From contig LJCX01000031.1 of the NCBI GenBank assembly GCA_001298545.1, positions 372,001 to 436,000 of the forward strand: a stretch of 64,000 bases of DNA, read 5' to 3'. A model generated the notes under the pieces. The model searched no databases. It was not told the origin of the DNA and saw only the letters and a program-made list of their open reading frames with translations. The DNA is from Actinobacteria bacterium OV320. GTDB lineage: Bacteria > Actinomycetota > Actinomycetes > Streptomycetales > Streptomycetaceae. The stretch's first letter is position 1. The number at the start of each line of letters is the position of its first letter. Positions 49,445 through 57,131 of the stretch are shown piece by piece. A program made the position numbers and the translations under genes.

Positions 49445-51682
49445 GTGGCCACGTTCCTTTACAAACTCGGCCGTCTCGCCTTCAGGCGACGCCACTTCGT
49501 CGCCCTGATATGGGTGGCCCTGCTGACCCTGGCCGGCGTCGGCGCCGCCTCCGCGCCCGCCGCCGGCACGACCTCCTTCTCCATCCCGGGCGTCGAGGCC
49601 CAGAAGGCCTTCGACCTGCTGGAACAGCGTTTTCCCGGAGCCAGCGCCGACGGCGGGACCGGGCGCATCGTCTTCAAGGCGCCCGAGGGCCAGAAGATGA
49701 CGGACGCCGCCAACAAGGCGACCGTCGAGAAGACCGTCGCCACCCTCGGCGACGGCTCCGAGGTCGTGTCCGTCACCGACCCGTTCACGACCGGCGCCGT
49801 GAGCAAGGACGGCACGGTCGCCTACACGTCGGTGAAGTACGACGCCCCCGGCATGGAACTGAAGGACTCGACCAGGGACGCCCTGGAGAAGGCCGGCGAC
49901 GACGCCCGGGCGACCGGACTGACCGTCGACGTCGGAGGTGACGCCCTCCAGGCCGGCGCCGAACCGGGTGCGATCGGCGAGGTCATCGGTCTCGCCATCG
50001 CCGCCGTCGTCCTCGTCATCACCCTGGGTTCGCTGGTCGCCGCCGGACTGCCGCTGCTGACGGCGATCATCGGTGTCGGCATCGGCGTCTCCACCATCAC
50101 CGCCCTCGCCAAGGCGCTCGACCTCGGCGACACCACCTCCACCCTCGCGTTGATGATCGGCCTCGCGGTCGGCATCGACTACGCGCTGTTCATCGTCTCC
50201 CGCTACCGGAGCGAGCTGGCCGAGGGCCGCGACCGCGAGCAGGCGGTCGGCCGCGCCACCGGCACCGCCGGCTCGGCGGTGGTCTTCGCCGGTCTCACGG
50301 TCGTGATCGCCCTGGCGGGCCTCGCGGTCGTCAACGTGCCGATGCTGACCAAGATGGGCCTCGCGGCGGCGGGCACGGTCGTGGTGGCCGTCCTCATCGC
50401 CCTGACCATGATCCCCGCGCTGCTCGGCTACGCCGGCAAGAAGGTCAAGGCGACCGGCGAGAAGCGCCGGCCGGCCCGTGACAAGGGCGCCGAGAGCAAG
50501 CAGAACAAGCAGGCCGCCAAGCCCGGCCTGGGCGTCCGCTGGGCGAGCTTCGTCATCCGCCGTCCGGCCGCCGTGCTGCTGCTCGGCGTGGTCGGGCTGG
50601 GCGCGATCGCCGTCCCCGCCACCCAGCTGGAGCTGGGCCTGCCCGACGACGGCTCGCAGCCGACGTCCACGACGCAGCGCCGGGCGTACGACCTGCTGTC
50701 GGAAGGCTTCGGCCCCGGCTTCAACGGGCCCCTGATGATCGTGGTCGACGCCGAGAACAGCGACGACCCCAAGGCCGCGGCCACCACGGTGACCGACGGG
50801 ATCAAGGACCTCAAGGACGTCGCGACGGTCACCCCGGCGATGTTCAACAAGGCCGGCGACACCGCCACGATCACCGTGATCCCGGGCTCCAAGCCGTCCT
50901 CGACCCAGACCGAGGACCTGGTGCACGCCATCCGTGACCAGGGCACCGACGTCAGGGCCGACACCGGCGCGCAGGTGCTGGTCACCGGCACCACCGCGAT
51001 GAACATCGACTTCTCGCAGAAGCTCAACGACGCGCTGATCCCGTACCTGGGTCTGGTCGTCGGCCTGGCCTTCCTGCTGCTGATCGTGGTCTTCCGCTCC
51101 ATCCTGGTCCCGCTGAAGGCGGCCCTCGGCTTCCTGCTCAGCGTGCTCGCCGCGCTCGGCGCCGTCGTCGCGGTCTTCCAGTGGGGCTGGCTCGGCGGCC
51201 TGATCGGCGTCGAGGAGACCGGCCCGATCATGTCGATGATGCCGATCTTCATGGTGGGCGTGGTCTTCGGCCTCGCGATGGACTACGAGGTGTTCCTCGT
51301 GACCCGGATGCGGGAGGCGTACGTCCACGGCGAGAGCCCCGGCCAGGCCATCGTCACCGGCTTCCGGCACAGCGCCAAGGTGGTGGCCGCCGCCGCGATC
51401 ATCATGATGGCCGTCTTCGGCGGCTTCATCAGCTCCACCGAGTCGATGATCAAGATGATCGGCTTCGGCCTCGCGATCGCCGTCTTCTTCGACGCGTTCA
51501 TCGTGCGCATGGCGATCGTACCGGCGGTGCTGGCCCTGCTCGGCAAGAAGGCCTGGTGGCTGCCGAAGTGGCTGGACCGCGCCCTGCCCAACGTGGACGT
51601 CGAGGGCGAGGGCCTGAAGACCCGGGCCGACGCCGCCTCGTCCCGTGACGGCGACGAGGACCGGGAACTGGTCCGCGCCTGA
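49445..51682 (+). CDS. MMPL/RND family transporter
   Basis: A 745-residue MMPL protein with two repeats of six helices. Each contains the proton-relay block: GLAVGIDYALFIVSRYRSEL in the first and FGLAMDYEVFLVTRMREAYV in the second, the GxxxDY motifs with the Asp-Tyr pairs. Two extracytoplasmic loops (about 45-190 and 410-540) shape the substrate path. Such pumps export lipids, siderophores or antibiotics; the 745-residue form is usual in Streptomyces. The GTG at 49445 lies behind GGGAG; the frame is open to 48866. Terminator at 51705-51753. Confidence 0.93.
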   Translation: MATFLYKLGRLAFRRRHFVALIWVALLTLAGVGAASAPAAGTTSFSIPGVEAQKAFDLLEQRFPGASADGGTGRIVFKAPEGQKMTDAANKATVEKTVATLGDGSEVVSVTDPFTTGAVSKDGTVAYTSVKYDAPGMELKDSTRDALEKAGDDARATGLTVDVGGDALQAGAEPGAIGEVIGLAIAAVVLVITLGSLVAAGLPLLTAIIGVGIGVSTITALAKALDLGDTTSTLALMIGLAVGIDYALFIVSRYRSELAEGRDREQAVGRATGTAGSAVVFAGLTVVIALAGLAVVNVPMLTKMGLAAAGTVVVAVLIALTMIPALLGYAGKKVKATGEKRRPARDKGAESKQNKQAAKPGLGVRWASFVIRRPAAVLLLGVVGLGAIAVPATQLELGLPDDGSQPTSTTQRRAYDLLSEGFGPGFNGPLMIVVDAENSDDPKAAATTVTDGIKDLKDVATVTPAMFNKAGDTATITVIPGSKPSSTQTEDLVHAIRDQGTDVRADTGAQVLVTGTTAMNIDFSQKLNDALIPYLGLVVGLAFLLLIVVFRSILVPLKAALGFLLSVLAALGAVVAVFQWGWLGGLIGVEETGPIMSMMPIFMVGVVFGLAMDYEVFLVTRMREAYVHGESPGQAIVTGFRHSAKVVAAAAIIMMAVFGGFISSTESMIKMIGFGLAIAVFFDAFIVRMAIVPAVLALLGKKAWWLPKWLDRALPNVDVEGEGLKTRADAASSRDGDEDRELVRA

Positions 51683-51704
51683 CGTACCGGTCCACCGATA
51701 GACC

Positions 51705-51753
51705 GCCGGTGAGGGCTCCGTGGGGACGGGGCGCCCTCACCGGCTTCTTTTTC
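51705..51753 (+). terminator. Rho-independent terminator after the MMPL gene
   Basis: Perfect 12-bp arms (51705-51716 and 51733-51744) are followed by TTCTTTTTC, a rare case of a classical T-run in this window. Confidence 0.92.
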
Positions 51754-51798
51754 GCGGTCGGCCACCGGTCGGCCGGGGCCGTCGGCCATGATGTCCGT

Positions 51799-51993
51799 GT
51801 GGCTCACCGCATCAGCGCTCTGATCTCGTCCTTCGGTGTTCTCGTCAGCGCATCGCTGCTCCTCCTGGCCGTCCGTGAGCACCGAGACGGGGCATCGGCC
51901 CTCTGGATCGGGGCCGGGGCCGCGATGCTGCTCAGCGCTTCGTACGCGCTCGCGCGGGACGTACGACGGCTCCGCAGGGACCCGGTGTCGTGA
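51799..51993 (+). CDS. Small two-helix membrane protein
   Basis: A 64-residue protein with two hydrophobic helices (ALISSFGVLVSASLLLLAV and ALWIGAGAAMLLSASYALA) and a basic C-terminus (ARDVRRLRRDPVS). The frame is open to 51709, but that start falls inside the terminator stem. The GTG at 51799 is preferred: CATGAT lies 6 nt upstream and could be the -10 of a leaderless message. No family recognised. Confidence 0.6.
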   Translation: MAHRISALISSFGVLVSASLLLLAVREHRDGASALWIGAGAAMLLSASYALARDVRRLRRDPVS

Positions 51994-52032
51994 GGCGGGA
52001 CAACCCGCTCGCGTGCCCCGTACACGGACCGC

Positions 52033-52038
52033 TAGCGT
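52033..52038 (+). promoter_or_regulatory. -10 box for leaderless ybaK-like transcript
   Basis: TAGCGT ends 7 nt before the ATG at 52046. Confidence 0.5.
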
Positions 52039-52045
52039 GCCGTGC

Positions 52046-52537
52046 ATGACGACGACAGCCGCGCATCCCCGATTCGCCGAGGCACTGCACGACCTGGGCC
52101 TCGACCAGCTGCACACCCGGGTCCGCCGGTTCCCCGAGGCGACCAGGACCGCCGCCGAGGCCGCCGCCGCGATCGGGTGTGAACTGAGCCAGATCTGCAA
52201 GTCGCTGATCTTCGCGGCGGACGGGGTGCCCGTGCTGGTGCTGATGGACGGCGCCTCGCGCGTCGACGTGGAGCTGGTGCGCAGGGAACTCGGCGTGGCG
52301 AAGGTGACCCGGGCCGCCGCCGACGTCGTACGGGAGACCACCGGGTACGCGATCGGGGGTGTACCGCCCTTCGGGCACCGGACACGCACGCGCGTGCTGG
52401 CCGATCGCAACCTCCTCGCGCACGATGTCGTGTGGGCCGCCGCCGGGAACCCGCACGTCGTCTTCCCCATCGCGCCCCGGGACCTCGTCGAGCACGCCGA
52501 CGCGACCCTCGTGGACGTGCGCGAGCGCACCGCGTGA
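52046..52537 (+). CDS. YbaK/EbsC-type aminoacyl-tRNA deacylase
   Basis: A 163-residue protein of the YbaK/ProX superfamily, which removes mischarged amino acids from tRNA in trans. TAAEAAAAIGCELSQICKSL carries the conserved Lys, and ELGVAKVTRAAADVVRETTG, YAIGGVPPFGHR is the family signature. The ATG at 52046 is 7 nt after a -10 box. Its stop overlaps the start of the transporter gene (GTGA). The exact tRNA cannot be read; Cys-tRNA(Pro) is the classical YbaK substrate. Confidence 0.9.
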   Translation: MTTTAAHPRFAEALHDLGLDQLHTRVRRFPEATRTAAEAAAAIGCELSQICKSLIFAADGVPVLVLMDGASRVDVELVRRELGVAKVTRAAADVVRETTGYAIGGVPPFGHRTRTRVLADRNLLAHDVVWAAAGNPHVVFPIAPRDLVEHADATLVDVRERTA

Positions 52538-53379
52538 CCCCGCTGGTCACCGCGGCCGTCCTGGTCGCCGCGGTCACCCACGCCAGTTGGAACGCCATCG
52601 CCCACCGGATCACCGACAAACTCGTCGGGTTCACGCTGATCGCCGGCGGCGGCATGCTCATCGGCCTCGCGCTCGTGCCCTTCACCGCGTTCCCGGCGGC
52701 CCGCGCGTGGCCGTACCTGCTGTCCTCCGCGCTCGTCCACATCGCCTACTACGTGCTGCTGATGCGGTCGTTCCGGCTCGGCGACTTCGGGCAGGCCTAC
52801 CCCATCGCGCGCGGCTCCGCGCCGCTCGTCGTCACCGTCCTCGCCGCCGTCTTCGCGCACGAGGTGCCGGACGGCTGGGCGGCCGCCGGTGTCGCGCTGT
52901 CCTGCGCGGGGCTGACCGGCGTCGCCCTGTGGGGGCTGCGCGGCCGGCGGCCGAACTGGGCGGCGATCGGCGCCGCCCTGGCGACCGGGCTGACCATCGC
53001 CACGTACACCGTCGTCGACGGGCTGGGCGTGCGGGCCTCCGGGTCCTCCCTGGGGTACATCGCCTGGCTGATGGCCGTGCAGGGGGTCGTCATCCCGGCG
53101 TACGCCGTCCACCGCTGGCGCGGGGAGACCCTCGCCGTGCTCCGCCCCTACGCCGCGCTGGGGCTGCTCGGCTCCGCCCTGTCCGTCCTCGCGTACGCCC
53201 TCGTCCTGTGGGCGCAGACCCGCGCCGAACTGGCTCCCATCGCCGCGCTGCGGGAGTCGTCGATCATCGTCGGAGCGGCCATCAGCGCGCTGTTCTTCAA
53301 GGAGCGGTTCGGCGCGCCCCGGCTCGTCGCCGCCGGACTCCTCGTCGTCGGTATCGGCCTGATGCTGCACACGGGCTGA
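52534..53379 (+). CDS. EamA/DMT family transporter
   Basis: A 281-residue, ten-helix drug/metabolite transporter with two EamA repeats. TAAVLVAAVTHASWNAIAHR begins helix 1, AYPIARGSAPLVVTVLAAVF is the end of repeat 1 and PIAALRESSIIVGAAISALF, FKERFGAPRLVAAGLLVVGI the end of repeat 2. The GTG at 52534 overlaps the deacylase stop, so the two are coupled. Substrate unknown; metabolite export or uptake. Confidence 0.9.
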   Translation: MTPLVTAAVLVAAVTHASWNAIAHRITDKLVGFTLIAGGGMLIGLALVPFTAFPAARAWPYLLSSALVHIAYYVLLMRSFRLGDFGQAYPIARGSAPLVVTVLAAVFAHEVPDGWAAAGVALSCAGLTGVALWGLRGRRPNWAAIGAALATGLTIATYTVVDGLGVRASGSSLGYIAWLMAVQGVVIPAYAVHRWRGETLAVLRPYAALGLLGSALSVLAYALVLWAQTRAELAPIAALRESSIIVGAAISALFFKERFGAPRLVAAGLLVVGIGLMLHTG

Positions 53380-53420
53380 CCCGCTCGCCCGCTCTTCGTC
53401 TGTGCGGGTGCGCGGCTGGT

Positions 53421-53426
53421 TAGGGT
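53421..53426 (+). promoter_or_regulatory. -10 box for leaderless nat transcript
   Basis: TAGGGT ends 6 nt before the ATG at 53433. Confidence 0.5.
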
Positions 53427-53432
53427 GAAGTC

Positions 53433-54299
53433 ATGCCCGAGACAACAGCGTTCGGCCCTGACGATCTCGACTCCTACCTGAGGAGGATCGGCTGGGAGGG
53501 GGAACGCCGTGCCGACGCGGCGACCCTGCGGGGTGTACATCTGGCCCACAGCCGCGCCATCCCCTTCGAGAACCTGGACCCGTTGCGCGGCACGGTCCCC
53601 TCGCTCGTCCCCGCGGACCTGATCGCCAAGCTGGTGCGGGGCGGCCGGCGCGGCGGCTACTGCTATGAGCACAACATGCTGCTCGCGGGCGTCCTGGAGG
53701 CGCTGGGCTTCGGGGTGACCCTGCTGACGGCGCGGGTCGTCGTGGGCGCGCAGCGGTTCGAGGAGCGGCCCCGCACCCATATGGCGCTCCTCGTCGAGGT
53801 CCCGGGTGACCGGCGGCCGTACCTCGCCGACGTCGGCTTCGGCGCCCCCGGAGCGCTGCTCGAAGCCGTACCGCTCATCGCGGACGTGGAGTTCCACGAC
53901 GCGGGCCGCCGCCATCGCCTCGTCCACGCCCCGCACCGCGGCCCGCTGGAGCTGTGGGTGCTCCAGGCGCACGCGGCGACGGCCGGGGCGTCCGGGGTGT
54001 CCGACGGGGGCGTCTGGCAGGCGCAGTACGCGTTCACTCTCGAACCGTTCGAGCGGCCCGACTTCGAGGTGATCAACTGGCACATCGCCACCAACCCCCG
54101 CTCGCCGTTCAGCAGCCGCGCCTACGTCCAGCGCGGCACCCCCGACCGCCATCTACTCCTCAACGGTCCGCTGCTCACCGAGACCCACCCCGACGGCACC
54201 GTCAAGCAACGCGAGCTCACCGACGAGACGGAGGCGCGCCGGGTCCTCGACGAGGAGTTCGGCATCGCCGTACCGGACGGAACGCGGCTGCTGCCCTGA
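53433..54299 (+). CDS. nat: Arylamine N-acetyltransferase
   Basis: A 288-residue NAT. The Cys-His-Asp triad is Cys77 in RRGGYCYEHN, His116 in RTHMALLVEV and Asp133 in LADVGFGAPG. IPFENLDPLRG near the N-terminus is conserved. The enzyme transfers acetyl from acetyl-CoA to arylamines or hydrazines; relatives also close macrolactams (RifF). No polyketide genes are nearby, so a general detoxifying role is more likely. The ATG at 53433 is probably leaderless. Confidence 0.93.
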   Translation: MPETTAFGPDDLDSYLRRIGWEGERRADAATLRGVHLAHSRAIPFENLDPLRGTVPSLVPADLIAKLVRGGRRGGYCYEHNMLLAGVLEALGFGVTLLTARVVVGAQRFEERPRTHMALLVEVPGDRRPYLADVGFGAPGALLEAVPLIADVEFHDAGRRHRLVHAPHRGPLELWVLQAHAATAGASGVSDGGVWQAQYAFTLEPFERPDFEVINWHIATNPRSPFSSRAYVQRGTPDRHLLLNGPLLTETHPDGTVKQRELTDETEARRVLDEEFGIAVPDGTRLLP

Positions 54300-54364
54300 G
54301 CCGACTGGGTGCGTTCGTCCGCTCTCGGGAGCACCCTGGAAGGAGGACTCCCGGAGGTGACCTC

Positions 54365-54646
54365 ATGACCACTATGCACACCACTGTCGGATGGCATGTC
54401 GAGCTGGAGTTCGAGGAGGACGGCCGGCACACGCGCGCGGTGGCGCTGGTACGCCTGCCGGACGGTACCGAGATCAAAACCCAGGGGCATGCCACCCGGC
54501 ACAACGTGGACGTCAACCAGCCGCGGGTCGGCGAGGAGATCGCCGGCGCCCGCGCCCTCAACGAGATCGCCATGCAGCTGCTGACCAAGGCCCATGTGGA
54601 GATCGACGACGACTCGGGCCGCAGGTCCCACTCGATCAACGTGTGA
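54365..54646 (+). CDS. DUF1876 domain protein
   Basis: A 93-residue soluble protein of the DUF1876 (dsRBD-like fold) family common in Actinobacteria. GWHVELEFEEDGRHTRAVAL, VRLPDGTEIKTQGHATRHNV and VGEEIAGARALNEIAMQLLT are the conserved parts. The ATG at 54365 follows GGAGG by 6 nt. It lies 65 bp after nat on the same strand and converges with the serine hydrolase gene. Function unknown. Confidence 0.88.
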   Translation: MTTMHTTVGWHVELEFEEDGRHTRAVALVRLPDGTEIKTQGHATRHNVDVNQPRVGEEIAGARALNEIAMQLLTKAHVEIDDDSGRRSHSINV

Positions 54647-54656
54647 CGTGTGGGCG

Positions 54657-55862
54657 TCAGCGCTCGGCGGTCAGGGCCGTCCGCAGCGCTCGCAGCAGTG
54701 CCTGCGCGCGGGGGTCCGCCGTCACGCTCGTCCGGAAGCCGTTGGTGACATAGCCGAAGGCGACGCCGGACTCGGGGTCGGCGAGGCCGAGCGCGCCCCC
54801 GCGGCCCGGGTGGCCGAAGGAGGTGGGGGACAGCAGCGGGGACGCGGCTCCGTGCAGCATGGGGCCGAGGCCGAACCGGGTGTTCACGACGAGCACCCGG
54901 TCGGGGCCCGAGGACTGCTCGCCGCGCGCCAGTTCCACCGTCTCCGGCCGCAGCAGCCGCACCCCGCCCGCCACCTCGCCGATCAGCGACGCGTAGAAGC
55001 GGGCCAGGCCGTCGGCGGTGGCGATGCCGTTCGAGGCGGGGAGCGCCGCCGCCCGGTAGGCGGGGTCGTTCTCGTCGGGCAGCGGGGTGATCGCGGCGAA
55101 GGCGCGGCGGGTGAGGGAGGCGGGATCGGCGTAGGCGGCGGTGACGGCCGGCTTGGGCCGGGTCTTCAGCGCCCCGCTCTGCGCGGGCGCGTCCACCTGC
55201 CCCACCCGCCCCACTCGCGCGCGCTGCGCCCGCGGCAGCCCGAGCCACAGGTCGGCCCCCACCGGGCCGGCGATCTCGTCGGCGATCCACTCGCCGACGG
55301 TCCGCCCGGTGATCCGTCGCACCAGCTCGCCGGTCAGCCAGCTGTACGTCTGCGCGTGGTACCCGTGGTCCGTCCCGGGCTCCCAGGCCGGCGCCTGTGC
55401 CGCCACCGCGGCCGCGCCGAGGTCGGGGTCGGCGGCCTCGGCGGGGGTCAGCGGCCGGTCCAGCACCGGGACGCCCGCGCGGTGCGCGAGCAGGTGCCGC
55501 ACGAGCGTCCGCTCCTTGCCCGCCGCCTTGTACTGCGGCCAGTACGTCCCCACGGGCGCGTCCAGGTCCAGCTCCCCGCGCTGGTGCAGCAGCAGGAGCG
55601 CGACGGCGGCGACGCCCTTGGTCGCCGACCGTACGATCTGCGCGGTGCCCTGTTCCCAGGGGGCCGCAACGGTCTCGTCGCCCGCACCGCCCGCACCACC
55701 CGCGCCGTCGACGTCTCGCGTGCCGCCCCACAGGTCGACGACCTTGTGCCCGTCCCGGTAGACGGCCACCGCCGCGCCCCGGTCCCCGAGCACTTCGAAG
55801 TTCCGTACGAACGCCTCCCGGACCGGCTCGAAGCCCTCGGCCACCGCACCGCTCACGTTCAC
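54657..55862 (-). CDS. Serine hydrolase, beta-lactamase/EstB-like
   Basis: A 401-residue class C beta-lactamase-fold hydrolase. The catalytic SxxK is SATK in IVRSATKGVAAVALLLLHQR, and the Tyr motif lies in GYHAQTYSWLTGELVRRITG. No signal peptide is seen, so it is likely a cytoplasmic esterase of the EstB type rather than a secreted beta-lactamase. Starts GTG at 55862 and 55856 are both possible; the first is used. A perfect SigR-type promoter lies about 42 nt upstream. It follows ohr on the same strand with a short GC hairpin between them. Confidence 0.88.
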   Translation of the reverse strand: MNVSGAVAEGFEPVREAFVRNFEVLGDRGAAVAVYRDGHKVVDLWGGTRDVDGAGGAGGAGDETVAAPWEQGTAQIVRSATKGVAAVALLLLHQRGELDLDAPVGTYWPQYKAAGKERTLVRHLLAHRAGVPVLDRPLTPAEAADPDLGAAAVAAQAPAWEPGTDHGYHAQTYSWLTGELVRRITGRTVGEWIADEIAGPVGADLWLGLPRAQRARVGRVGQVDAPAQSGALKTRPKPAVTAAYADPASLTRRAFAAITPLPDENDPAYRAAALPASNGIATADGLARFYASLIGEVAGGVRLLRPETVELARGEQSSGPDRVLVVNTRFGLGPMLHGAASPLLSPTSFGHPGRGGALGLADPESGVAFGYVTNGFRTSVTADPRAQALLRALRTALTAER

Positions 55863-55903
55863 GCCCGCACGCCCTCTCGGAGATCGCTTTCAACTTCCGG
55901 GGG

Positions 55904-55929
55904 AACACCCCCGTCGAGCCTGCGATTCC
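55904..55929 (-). promoter_or_regulatory. SigR-type promoter upstream of the serine hydrolase gene
   Basis: On the minus strand GGAAT (55929-55925) and GTT (55906-55904) are 18 nt apart; transcription would begin about 33 nt before the start codon. The GTT falls in a CGGGGG-AACA-CCCCCG hairpin. Confidence 0.5.
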
Positions 55930-55938
55930 TTCGTTTCG

Positions 55939-56403
55939 CTAGCCGAGAATGATCGTTACATCGATGTTGCCGCGGGTGGCGTTCGAGTACGGGCACACCT
56001 GGTGCGCCGCGTCGACCAGCTTCCCGGCGAGTTCCGGGTCGAGAACGGGGAGCGAGACGCTGAGCGCGACGGCGAGCCCGTAACCCTTGGTCTTGTTGGG
56101 GCCGATCCCGACCTTCGCCGCCACCGTGGACCCGGTGAGGTCGAAGCCCGCGCGGTTGCCGACGAGGATCAGCGCGTTGTGGAAGCAGGAGCTGTAACCG
56201 GCCGCGAAGAGCTGCTCCGGGTTGGTGCCGTTGCCGTCGCCGCCCAGCTCCGGCGGCATCGCCACCTTCAGCTCGATCTGGCCGTCCTGGCTGGTCACGT
56301 ACCCGTCGCGGCCACCGTGCGCGGTTGCCTCGGCGACGTATGTGATCTTCGTCGGACGGGTGTCGACGGTGTCGACGGTGTCGACGGCGCTGCCTTCGGT
56401 CAC
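55939..56403 (-). CDS. ohr: Organic hydroperoxide resistance protein Ohr
   Basis: A 154-residue Ohr/OsmC peroxidase. The peroxidatic Cys73 is in FAAGYSSCFHNALIL, the resolving Cys137 in DAAHQVCPYSNATRGN, and Arg32 is in TAHGGRDGYV. It reduces organic hydroperoxides with lipoylated or thiol partners in the cytoplasm. The GTG at 56403 follows GGGGGAGG and gives a normal start plus a small Val-Asp-Thr repeat (residues 8-15). The gene lies downstream of ohrR on the same strand. In S. coelicolor the equivalent position holds ohrC, from memory. Confidence 0.93.
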   Translation of the reverse strand: MTEGSAVDTVDTVDTRPTKITYVAEATAHGGRDGYVTSQDGQIELKVAMPPELGGDGNGTNPEQLFAAGYSSCFHNALILVGNRAGFDLTGSTVAAKVGIGPNKTKGYGLAVALSVSLPVLDPELAGKLVDAAHQVCPYSNATRGNIDVTIILG

Positions 56404-56424
56404 GGCGGGACCTCCCCCGGGAAC

Positions 56425-56446
56425 TTGCCCAATAACGTTGCCCAAT
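56425..56446. promoter_or_regulatory. Direct repeat TTGCCCAAT upstream of ohr
   Basis: TTGCCCAAT occurs at 56425-56433 and again at 56438-56446, 13 bp apart, just upstream of the ohr ribosome site. The core GCCCAAT resembles GCCCATT in the ohrR iterons. Possible OhrR site. Confidence 0.45.
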
Positions 56447-56579
56447 TACATCGTGCACAAGGTACCGGCCGGTAGGTAGGCGCTTGCTTACCAGGGGGGT
56501 CGTAACCGGGGGTAACTTCCGTCGCGGGCGGCCGTGAGATTCCGCCGGCCTCGGTGGGACTCAGTTCGGGCCCAGGGAG

Positions 56580-56607
56580 GCCCAGGGAGGCCAGGGAGGC
56601 CCTGGGC
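56580..56607 (-). terminator. Hairpin after ohrR
   Basis: GCCCAGGG (56580-56587) pairs with CCCTGGGC (56600-56607) over a 12-nt loop within a short AGGCCAGGG-rich stretch, 15 nt after the ohrR stop. The remaining ohr-ohrR spacer holds no gene. Confidence 0.45.
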
Positions 56608-56621
56608 GGGCTCGGTCGGAC

Positions 56622-57089
56622 TCAGCGGGTGCGGTCCGCCGCGCCCTGTGCCCGTTCCGCGAGCTCCCACAGCTCCTCGCGCAACCGCGTGACCTCCGCC
56701 GTCCCGAGCCCCGTCGTCGCGAGCAGGGAGGCGGGTACGCGCTCCGCGCGCTCCTTCAGCTCCTCACCGCGCCCGGTGCACGCGACGAGCACCGAGCGCT
56801 CGTCCCGCGCCGAGCGCTCCCGGCGCACCAGCCCCGCCGCCTCCAGCCGCTTCAGCAGCGGCGACATCGTGCCGTAGTCGAGGCGCAGGGCCGACGCCAG
56901 CTCCTTGACGGTCGTCTCGCCGCGCTCCCACAGGACCAGCAGCACGAGGTACTGGGGGTAGGTGAGCCCCAGTTCGTCCAGGAGCGGCCGGTAGGCGGCC
57001 GTCACCGCCCGCTGGGCCGCGTACAGCGCGAAGCACAGCTGCTCGTCCAGGAGCAGCGTGCTGTCGGCGGTGGGTGCCTCGTTCGTCAC
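56622..57089 (-). CDS. ohrR: MarR/OhrR-type peroxide-sensing regulator
   Basis: A 155-residue OhrR. LLLDEQLCFALYAAQRAVTA contains the reactive Cys19 and Tyr that sense organic peroxides, followed by the winged helix (TTVKELASALRLDYGTMSPL, LKRLEAAGLVRRERSARDER). Oxidation of the Cys releases the operator. A GTG at 57089 gives a normal length. Two more in-frame GTGs lie at 57104 and 57119, one in each 15-bp iteron, so the protein might be made with 5 or 10 extra residues. It precedes ohr on the same strand. Confidence 0.9.
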   Translation of the reverse strand: MTNEAPTADSTLLLDEQLCFALYAAQRAVTAAYRPLLDELGLTYPQYLVLLVLWERGETTVKELASALRLDYGTMSPLLKRLEAAGLVRRERSARDERSVLVACTGRGEELKERAERVPASLLATTGLGTAEVTRLREELWELAERAQGAADRTR

Positions 57090-57131
57090 GCGCCCATTGT
57101 TCACGCGCCCATTGTTCACGCGCCCATTGTC
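57087..57131. repeat. Three 15-bp iterons at the start of ohrR
   Basis: CACGCGCCCATTGTT occurs at 57087-57101 and 57102-57116, and with a final C at 57117-57131. It covers the ohrR start and the 3' end and stop of cbiO. Each copy contains an in-frame GTG for ohrR. Confidence 0.85.

Noticed and set aside
41296..54299. Secondary metabolite gene cluster (monooxygenase, hydrolase, SDR, MMPL, NAT)
   Set aside because: No PKS, NRPS, terpene or RiPP core enzyme is present and the genes fall into separate small transcription units.
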